The notes beneath the pieces were generated by a model. That model saw nothing but the letters and a program-made list of their open reading frames with translations. It ran no database searches and was not told where the DNA came from. From contig JAHBMJ010005856.1 of NCBI GenBank assembly GCA_018398765.1, positions 106,937 through 149,436 of the forward strand: 42,500 nucleotides of DNA. Reading direction: 5' to 3'. The DNA is from Chromera velia. Taxonomy: Eukaryota > Sar > Chromeraceae. Both the position numbers and the translations under genes were made by a program. How positions within the stretch are numbered: the first letter of the stretch is position 1; every line of letters starts with the position of its first letter. Positions 35,415 to 42,500 of the stretch are shown piece by piece.

Positions 35415-36551
35415 TCAAGAGGGGACAGGAGTGACGTCATTTACATTGGTCGCCCCTGCTGTCCCATCAGAACACGATCCGTGCATCCCCATAGCAAACG
35501 GCGCTTTGACCCTCAGCCCCTGACTGAGTACCTCACCGGAGGCGGACTCAGTTGCCCCGGCCCCGAACCACCGATTTTTGCTTTCCTTTCCTCCAGTACG
35601 GCTTTCGTCTTTTCCATATGAGCTGGGTGCAAATGCAGCAGTCACATGGTCGGACTTTCCTCTCGCGTTCCCCCCATTCACTCCCACTGCACGGGTACCG
35701 ATCTCCAGAGGAGAAGGGACAGGGACAGGCTGGCTGCCGTTTCCTCCTCTCAAGTCACATGGAAGGGTGAGCGAGGGACCCGGGGGCCCCGTAGACACGG
35801 CGGGCATGCCGGGGCCTGCACGCCCGATCGTCATACCCTGTGAGGTTTGAGGAGACTGGGCAGACAGCAAAGGGGGAGACGGAGAGGCTTTCGCACCGTG
35901 CGGTCCCTTCAATTGTGGCGGCGCCTTTGGAATGGGGGCGGCGCTTGCCGTGGGGCTCTGATGGGCTTGTCGGGGCCCAGTCGCCTCCTTCCCCCCCTGG
36001 CCTTTCTCCTTATCCCCCCCTCTACCTGACTGCTGTTGTCCTTTCTCCTTGTGCGGTTTGCTCTTTGGCTTCACTGGGAGCAGCTGCTTTCTGACGAAGC
36101 AATTGACTGCGTGCAGGAAAGCAGGAGCAGAAGGAGGGATTGCTTCCGGAGGAACGGCTGAAGAAGAAGACGCAGCGCGCCCTCCGCCCCCTCGTCCGCC
36201 TCCCTTTTCTTTTTCCTTTTCCTTCTCAACAACAACCTGAGGCGGAGGAGCGGGGGGGAATGGGGGGACTGAAGGCGCAGAACCGCCCCTGTCCCTGCGG
36301 GCCGAGATCCCGACAAGCACCACATCCTGGGGTGCGGGGAGGTTTGTCTTTCCTGCCTGCTGGAGTGGTAGTGCGTGGAGGTGTAGGGGAGGATGCAGCT
36401 GAGGATAGACTCGTGAGGATGCCCACTCACGCATGTTGTTCCTCCCCGTACTCGGACTCGCAGCAGCAGCAGCAGCCGGCACAGCAGAGGAAGAAGAAGA
36501 GGAAGAGGAAGAAGAGGAGGAAGAAATTGCCCCTGGCGCCCCCTTCATGTC
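35415..36551 (-). CDS. Gene 2, terminal exon
   Basis: Acceptor AGTGCAG|GACATG, phase 0, 378 codons then TGA. Starts DMKGAPGAIS and a run of Ser then Ala; then SSRVYPQLHPPLHLHALPLQ, a K/E run, Gly-Arg-rich and SSSS segments, PAFLHAVNCFVRKQLLPVKP (a rare hydrophobic/basic stretch), and a long P/G-rich tail ending VNDVTPVPS. No poly(A) signal was identified downstream. Confidence 0.75.
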   Translation of the reverse strand, partial: DMKGAPGAISSSSSSSSSSSSSAVPAAAAAASPSTGRNNMREWASSRVYPQLHPPLHLHALPLQQAGKTNLPAPQDVVLVGISARRDRGGSAPSVPPFPPAPPPQVVVEKEKEKEKGGGRGGGGRAASSSSAVPPEAIPPSAPAFLHAVNCFVRKQLLPVKPKSKPHKEKGQQQSGRGGDKEKGQGGKEATGPRQAHQSPTASAAPIPKAPPQLKGPHGAKASPSPPLLSAQSPQTSQGMTIGRAGPGMPAVSTGPPGPSLTLPCDLRGGNGSQPVPVPSPLEIGTRAVGVNGGNARGKSDHVTAAFAPSSYGKDESRTGGKESKNRWFGAGATESASGEVLSQGLRVKAPFAMGMHGSCSDGTAGATNVNDVTPVPS

Positions 36552-39500
36552 CTGCACTCAAGGGAGGAGGCAACAAGCAAAAACACTCGAGTGAATTAAG
36601 AGACTGCAGTGGAGGTATGTGCGCGTGTGTGTGTCTGGAAGGATGGAGTACCCAACAGCTGCATCGGCAGGCAGAAGACGGGCCGGCGGAGAGTGGTGGG
36701 TGAGCTGATTGAGGGAAGAACAACACTCTGCCAGGGGGAAAGGGAAAGCAAGAAAGGGGGGGGGAAGCAGGAAGAGAAGGAAGTAAAATAACATGCGTGC
36801 GCGCGTCAGTCTTTTTGACTGACCCTCGAGGCACTTTCCCACTGATGCCGCAAAGCCTCCTTCTCAACCTGCATGTCCAAAAAGAAAGAAAGAAAGAAGG
36901 AAACACGTCAACGTGGTAAACAAACGGTTTATGAGATTGAACGACTGCTCGGGAAGAGCTTTCAGGTGCATGCATGGGAGAGTGAAGGAAGACGATTGCA
37001 TGAGCCTGGATGAACCGACCTTCCTCTCCGGTCTTAGAACAAACATACACCAAAGAAGAGGAGAAGACAAACAAAACACACCAAATGCCCAAGTAGCTTG
37101 AAAAGAAAACTATCGCAGCGAAAAGAAAAGAAGTAAGATGGGAAAGAGGGTTGCGACCATACGGCAGGTCTTATCTATTCCGGAAAGGAAAATGACGTGT
37201 CTGTTTGTCTCTAAAGCATTTAGCCATGCATATTCTCGATGCATGGCGAGAGCGTTGTTGAGGGCTTCCCCGGCGAGATTGCGATGAGCAGAGGCAGTGT
37301 GGAGGTTCGAAAAAAAAAAAAACCGATTGGACAAAGAAAAGACGCGAACCTCAGCATGTTCTCTGTGACTCCTCTCCTGTTGCAGCTGTTTCTCTAAGCT
37401 GCACACAGTCGCAAGCATGCATTCGTATATGTGTATATGCGTGGAGTTGATCCTTCACACACATCTAGGGCGAGAGAAAAAGCACGTAATATGTCACACA
37501 CGTAAGGAGATCGGAGTCGGGTAGGTAGGTAGCTAGGTGGAGAAAGAGACATGGACTCTGAAAGAAACGAGGGGTCACCAAGAGAAGCACAGGATCATTT
37601 GAGGTCTGGAACAGGGGGAAGAGAAAAATCCCCATTCCACCCGGCCAGCTTGCTCCCTCCCTCCCTCTTTCCAGAAAGATACCGCCCTCACCAAACAAGC
37701 TTCCCATCCGTTCCCTCTTTTGGCTTTCAGATTCCTCTTCACATCTGAATGTGCGATGCTCATTTTATTTCAACCCACCTCTCTACCTTCTGCCGAGCTG
37801 CAATCAGCTGGGCCCTCAGGTCTTCTCCCATTGCCCCCACGCCTACTCCCGGACCGGCCGCGGGCGAAGAGGACCCAAGGGGACCCCGGAAAGCCGCAAC
37901 CCCGCCGCCGCCACCGCCGTCCCCAGAAGGGGAGGCGCCAGAGAATCTCCATCCCCCCCCATCATCACCTGACGAGAACCCTTGCTGAGGACTTCGGAGA
38001 GTTGCCTGAATGCGCAAACCATGTGGGTTGGGAGGGGGAGGAGGAGGACCCACCCCGGACACAGGAACGGAGAGCGCCTTCCCTTTGGCTGCCGGTGGGG
38101 CCTCACCTAAGAGGCCTTCCCTCTCTGCCCCTGTCTGTCTGAGGGGCTGCGGACTCGGCCCCGGCCCCGGGCCTGCATGCAGTTGTTGATGCGTTGGCAG
38201 ACTGCTTTGGGGAGAGAGTGCAGGGTGTTGTTGTGACTGTGAGAGCGCACGTTGGTTGAAAGGACGGTGGGGTGGGGGGGGTAAATTGAAGGTCGGGTGC
38301 ATGGACACACCCAGAGGAGGGGAGGCTGTTGAAGCGCCCCCGACCCCCATCTGTCCTCCTGGAAGGTTTGGCGCTGTAGTTTTTGTGGGTCCTGGTCGTG
38401 TTTGTTGGGGTTGTTGATGCTGCTGGATGGGATGTTGGCGTTGCTGTGATAAGTCTTGGGGGTTGTGGGGAGGCCTACCCGGCCCCCCCAGGTGCTGCTG
38501 CTGCTGCTGCTGATTTCCTCCTCCCTGTGTGCCTCCTCCTCCTCCTCCTATCGAGACCCTGTGGACGCCCACTTGCTGGAGCATCTGGGTCAAGGCAAAC
38601 TTGGGTTTGTTTGGCTGGTTGGGGGGCAACTGGCGGTCGGGGTGGTCGGAGGGACTGCCTACTGCCGTGTCAGGTCCATTGGCTACATGTGAATGCGGGT
38701 GGGAGGCGGGGTGGTGCATAGAAGAATTCCCCCGAGGTCCTCCATGCGGGGGCCTGTGTGAATGCCCCCCGTGGCCTGCTCCCCCCTGAGAGAGAGACAC
38801 AAGGGAAACTGCCGCGCCACCCACAGATGATGGTGCTGCTGCTGCAGAAAATGGCGGCGAAGCTGATGGAGGGGGGTGATGGGGGTCGATTCTGGAGGTG
38901 CTTGCCTGCTGGTGTGAAGAGTTGGAGGGAGACGGCGCGGGGCCTCCCAGGGGCGAGGCGTTGGCAGAGAAGGGGGGGGCGCTGTGTGGGCCCGAGAGCG
39001 GGGAGCGGCTGGGGTGCGTTCCTGGGGATGCTGATGGAATCGCCGGAGGGGAGGCAGGCTGGGGGGAAGCTCCACCACCACTCGCAGCAGTAGCAGTAGC
39101 AGTGGCGCTGGTGGCCACGGGGGGAAAAAGCGACTGGAGATAGTCCTGCGGGAGAACTGCACCAATCATGACACGATCAATCCATGCAGTGTGGGAGGGA
39201 TCGATCGATGGAGAGACAATGTGAGTGACGGAGACTTTACAGAGTCATTGTTCGGGCAGAGAAAGTGAACTTTCCAGCTATCAGACAGTGCGGCCCGATG
39301 CTCATAAGAAAGAGAAGGGACTCAAAGGGAAGAAATTTTGCTCCTTCCTACACTCTTCAAGGAGAGGGGACTAGAGAGACAATCACGCATGCATGCATGT
39401 AGAAGAAATTCGGCAGAGGAGAGGGAAAGCGTCTGACCAGGGAAGAAGTTGCACAAACAACAACTTTCGTTTGCTGTCCCTGACAGTGAAGGAACGGCCA

Positions 39501-40633
39501 AAAAGCAAGGAAGATCTTTGGAGAATGGATCGATCTCTTGGTGAATGCAAGAGCGCCAAAGTGTTTGCCGCCAGGTGGCCTGCTCAAGCAAGAGGATCAG
39601 AGTAGCGCGTTGAAGAAGATATGCAGGAGAAAAAAAATGAAGACCGCAAGAATGAAAGAAGCAAAAAGAAAAAAAAAAACCTACCCCCCTTTTCCACTAG
39701 AGAGTCCAAAGACGGTCTGCCTCCTCCAATGAATTCGGTTAGAACAGGTCTTGTTTTAGCTACAACGGAAACCCCTCTGAGGATGTTCTTCTCGATCAGC
39801 TGCTTTTTTGTCGTCAACAGAGAACGCCGCAGCAACAGCTCCATCCGACCCCGGACCTGACCGTGCCATCATTCAGTCAGTGTGCAAAGTAGAAGACAGA
39901 TTCAGTACCAAGGGGAGAGAGTGCACAGGAGGCAGATGAAAAGCTAAGCAAGCAAGAAACGAAGAAAGGAAAGAAGGAAGAAAGGAAGGAAGGCAGAACG
40001 AGAAAAAGAAGGGAGAGAAAGCGATTAACGAGTGCCGACCACCAATCAAACAGCTAGGAACTTCAATGCACGACCACCGCTAAACAGTGAAGAAATGCAG
40101 ACGGAACACTTAGTGTCTGCGTGTGAGCAAAACCCCGTACACGATTCTCCACAGCATGGGGCTGAGTCATGACGATTTACACATGAATGAACCCAATAAA
40201 AATGGATAATCAATCACACGAACGAACGAACGAACGAAACAGAGAAGGAAGGAAGGCTCCCTGCACCTCCCTACCCGCGGGGGACCCCCACACACCTCGT
40301 CCTTCGAGTACCCTCCTTCGTACACTTCTCCGTTCGGCCCCATCCGGAACAGACGCGACGGGTCCTCACTCAACTCCGGAGGCCGCACAAAAGGATCCGG
40401 TGGAATGTAAAATCCCGGATCTCCACGCAGAGCCCCCCCTCGCACATCTGCTGCTCGAACCTGACCCCCAGGCGAAAACAACGACCCCCCACTAGGCCCC
40501 ATGGAAAGACTTCCAAAGTCCTCACCCACCCCGTCCCTTCCCACCCGCACAACCGGGGCTCTTCCGGCCAACTGCCCGGGGCCCCCCAGTCCGGTTGCTT
40601 GTTGAAGTTTTGTCTGAATGCACACACACACGC

Positions 40634-40668
<35 letters not shown>

Positions 40669-41895
40669 AAGACAGACAGAAAGAAAGAAAGAAAGAAAGA
40701 AAGAAAGGACGATAGACCGACAGACAGAAAACAGCGCTGCCCTTTCTGCCCCTGCAGGCTGAAGTCTCTGAACGACTGCCAGAAAAAGATCTTTCTGCCT
40801 CGCTTGCATCTTTTCTGCGGCGATTGGCAAAAGAAATGTTATGTGCGTGGCCTTATGTTCATGGAAGACCGACCTCTTTCCTCGCACAAGGAAGGCAAAA
40901 TGATGAGATGCGAATGAATGCCATGCTCGGCCCAACAAAGTGAACGAAATCAAGTCAGATCACAACTAACAGAGAGAGACAGAGAGACTGACGCACGCAC
41001 ACACGTACCAAGAGTCGCACGAAGTCCTCTGTGCTGTTTGAACTATTGTCCAGCCGCTTCCACTGTGTCTCTCCGTCAGACAGATCCCGTACCCTCGCCA
41101 CCCGCTCAGCCAGTAGAGGCCGGAGCATGCGGCACGCAGCCGCCCGCTGAGCCGTGGAGACGCTTTTGGACCCCTCTCTCCCACCTCCACCCAGTGGAAA
41201 GAAAGAGACTCCGTTGCCGTCCCCGTCCTTTCCCCCCCTCCCTGCTGCCCTCTCCCGAGCTTCTTTTTCCTTGCTCTCTCGGTGTGCAGAGAGAAAGGAA
41301 TCGAAACGCTCAGAGGCCTTCACAACTGCGTCTCTGGGCAGTTTCCGCAAAAAGAACGCCGAGTCGGGGAGACTGTCCGGTACACATCCCTGCGAGACAG
41401 AACAAAGGGATGAAAGATGGGGTGTGTGCAAACGAAGGAACTAATTTTGCGAATTCCTTCGATTCCTGGATGAGAAGCTTTGACCTCATGGCCGCCACCG
41501 AACATCATGTGGACACTCGCGAATCATCAATCGATCTCCACCCATCTTTCTTTGTCCGTGTGTGTGTCTTACGGAGTGGAAGAGAAATGCATCCCAAAAA
41601 CTCTCTCTTCTCCTCTCCTCTCCCCCACTCTTCTCCTTTCCTTTCCTCTCCTCTCCTCTTTCTTCGCACCGCACAAACCCCTCTCAAGTCGAACGACAAA
41701 GCAACCTGGCGATCGGGGCATCGAGCGGGACATTGAGCAAACGAACAAACGAAAGGAGGGAAGGAAGAAAAGGACGGAAGGAAGGAAGGAAGGAAGGAAG
41801 GAAGAAAGGAAGGAAGGAAGGAAGGAAGAAAGAAAGAAAGAACGAACGAACGAACGAACGAACGAACGAAAGAAAGAAAAGAAAGAAAGAAAGAA

Positions 41896-41943
<48 letters not shown>

Positions 41944-42417
41944 GTGAAAGAAAGAAAGAAAGAAAGAAAGAAAAGAAACAAAGAAAGAAAGAAAACCAGA
42001 AAGACAGAAAAGACAGGGAAGGAAAAAAAAAAACACGAACCCCCACCACCGACCCACCGCAATGTCGGAGGACGACGAGGCAGAGGGCGACTGAGGCACG
42101 TCGCCATCGTTTAGCTCGGACTGGAACAGAGCCACCAGCGCCCTGAGCAGGGACAGAAAGACAGACAGTGAGTGTGACGGTGCATGCCCAAATCGAGAGA
42201 GCAAAGAAGGTAACGGAGCGACCAGCGCACTGAGGGACCACAGATACGTGAAGACGCGCAGACCAATGGCTCGGACTCTCTCCTCGCTTACCCCCCCCCC
42301 CTCAACACACACACGCACACACCTGTACAGTGAGTCAAGGAGACGGCGATGCTCCGGAAGGAGAACGAACGGAGACGGCGACACGCCCCCGTGCCCGCCA
42401 CTGCCCCTGTGCCTTCC
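35415..42417 (-). CDS. Eight-exon gene: low-complexity protein with short coiled coil, 5' end missing
   Basis: Exons 42323-42417, 42058-42142, 41009-41389, 40296-40613, 37779-39145, 37350-37398, 36824-36868 and 35415-36551 join in phases 0/2, 2/0, 0/0, 0/0, 0/2, 2/0, 0/0, 0/stop. This gives one uninterrupted frame of about 1,158 residues ending in TGA at 35415-35417. N-terminal third: mixed, partly helical. Middle: P/Q/S/G/H-rich disordered region. Then a coiled coil, QLIAARQKVESLEKQLQQER followed by SHREHAEVEKEALRHQWESA, assembled only by splicing. C-terminus: Ser and Ala tracts, K/E-rich and P-rich segments. This composition is typical of scaffold or transcription/RNA-associated proteins, but I recognise no named domain. 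The start lies upstream of the window or in an exon I could not find. Confidence 0.75.
36824..36868 (-). CDS. Gene 2, 45-bp coiled-coil micro-exon
   Basis: Acceptor CATGCAG|GTTGAG, donor AGG|GTCAGT, phase 0-0: VEKEALRHQWESASR, which extends the coiled coil. Confidence 0.7.
37350..37398 (-). CDS. Gene 2, 49-bp coiled-coil micro-exon
   Basis: Acceptor GTGCAG|CTTAGA, donor GAG|GTTCGC, phase 2 in, 0 out: LEKQLQQERSHREHAE. It continues the heptads of the preceding exon exactly in frame. Confidence 0.7.
37779..39145 (-). CDS. Gene 2, large P/Q/S/G-rich exon
   Basis: A 1,367-bp exon from acceptor CCGCAG|GACTAT to donor AGAG|GTGGGT, phase 0 in, 2 out. It starts DYLQSLFPPVATSATATA and is mostly disordered (Pro, Ser, Gly, His, with a Q6 run near 38490-38510). 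One less biased stretch, KPKFALTQMLQQVGVHRVSI, stands out and could be a binding motif. It ends with the helix AMGEDLRAQLIAARQKVE that begins the coiled coil. Confidence 0.75.
39146..40295. other. Gene 2 intron, about 1.15 kb
   Basis: A/G-rich on the plus strand with GGAA/GAAA tracts (39960-39995) and CGAA repeats (40205-40226). No exon fits the 0/0 phase between its neighbours. Confidence 0.6.
40296..40613 (-). CDS. Gene 2, 106-codon exon
   Basis: Acceptor GCATTCAG|ACAAAA (downstream of a CA/TG tract), donor GAG|GTGTGT, phase 0-0. TKLQQATGLGGPGQLAGRA opens it; the second half, DPGFYIPPDPFVRPPELSED, PSRLFRMGPNGEVYEGGYSK, is rich in aromatic and Pro residues and looks like a short conserved motif region, of unknown family. 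Confidence 0.7.
40614..41008. repeat. Gene 2 intron with GACA and GAAA tetranucleotides
   Basis: (CAGA)n at about 40635-40682 and (AAAG)n at about 40680-40708. Confidence 0.85.
41009..41389 (-). CDS. Gene 2, 127-codon exon
   Basis: Acceptor TCTCGCAG|GGATG, donor TTG|GTACGT, phase 0-0. It reads GCVPDSLPDSAFFLRKLP, RDAVVKASERFDSFLSAH, a charged K/E/R-rich linker, a Gly-rich segment, then AAACRMLRPLLAERVARV, RDLSDGETQWKRLDN, STEDFVRLL. Two likely helical units separated by a disordered linker. Confidence 0.75.
41390..42057. repeat. Gene 2 intron with long tetranucleotide array
   Basis: GGAA units at about 41755-41828, then GAAC units at about 41840-41870, then GAAA units at about 41870-41995. 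The transcript strand is a long pyrimidine tract ahead of the exon at 41009-41389, though about 370 bp from its acceptor. Confidence 0.9.
42058..42142 (-). CDS. Gene 2, exon with acidic/Ser linker
   Basis: 85 bp, acceptor TGCTCAG|GGCGCT and donor GCG|GTGGGT: ALVALFQSELNDGDVPQSPS then ASSSSDIA. Joined to the previous exon it continues the helix LLDSLYR-ALVALFQSEL. The 180-bp intron before it is also open in this frame, so retention cannot be excluded. Confidence 0.6.
42323..42417 (-). CDS. Gene 2, first visible exon
   Basis: 95 bp between acceptor CCTGCAG|GGAAGG and donor ACAG|GTGTGT: GRHRGSGGHGGVSPSPF, VLLPEHRRLLDSLYR. Phase 0 in, 2 out. The frame stays open to the window edge, so the true exon may be longer. 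Confidence 0.55.
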
Positions 42418-42500
42418 CTGCAGGTGGGATGGGTGCTGCCTCCCTGGCGGTGAGGGCCCATGTGCACTGCCGGAGAGAGAGAGGCCCCCCAAAGGCCCAC

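Noticed and set aside
40728-40824. Possible gene 2 exon reading KMQARQKDLFLAVVQRLQP
   Set aside because: It looks protein-like, but its acceptor is phase 1, whereas the flanking exons both require phase 0, so including it would break the frame.
41569-42492. A 307-codon minus-strand frame read as a single exon
   Set aside because: Much of it translates the GAAA/GGAA array into Phe/Leu/Ser runs; splice sites at 42058, 42142 and 42323 explain the protein-like parts.

Overview
The window comes from an intron-rich eukaryote, not a prokaryote. Almost all convincing protein sequence lies in short blocks bounded by splice-like acceptors and GT donors, introns run from tens of bases to about 1 kb, and microsatellites (CA, GA, GGAA, GAAA, GACA) are dense. 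Extracellular EGF and discoidin-like modules, proline/glutamine-rich nuclear-type protein and large repetitive introns would suit a free-living protist such as an alveolate of the chromerid type. That lineage guess is weak inference; no rRNA, tRNA or organelle marker is present to settle it.

Region 1 (1 to about 20.6 kb, minus strand) is one giant mosaic gene, open at both ends. Read 5' to 3' (right to left) it encodes seven discoidin-like (F5/8 type C-like, here 'DS') modules, then alternating EGF and DS modules, then a run of EGF-only exons. I count 15 DS and 15 EGF units, several broken, in 24 modules and more than 10.5 kb of coding sequence. Wherever both boundaries could be placed cleanly, exons are phase 1-1 with length a multiple of three, so modules can be gained or lost without shifting the frame. 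The predicted product is a very large extracellular, calcium-dependent adhesive or carbohydrate-binding protein. Two modules carry frame lesions, two are degenerate, and several are visibly recent duplicates.

Region 2 (about 21 to 32.1 kb) is more AT-rich and repeat-laden. It contains short possible exons on both strands near 21-23 kb, a matched pair of about 180-bp elements with short terminal inverted repeats (22.1 and 28.2 kb), a roughly 190-bp inverted-repeat pair bounding 23.5-28.1 kb, a regularly spaced array of 30-bp palindromes (25.55-26.02 kb), GC-rich satellite-like sequence (26.2-26.5 kb), and a plus-strand coding region of unknown identity riddled with stops (28.7-31.4 kb).

Region 3 (32.1-42.5 kb) holds a mostly empty stretch, then a second minus-strand gene (35.4 kb to beyond about 42.4 kb). 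Eight exons with mutually compatible phases join into one frame of over 1,100 residues: a mixed N-terminal part, a long P/Q/S/G-rich disordered segment, a short coiled coil split over three exons, and a Ser/Ala-tract plus P/K-rich C-terminal exon with a stop. I do not recognise its family.
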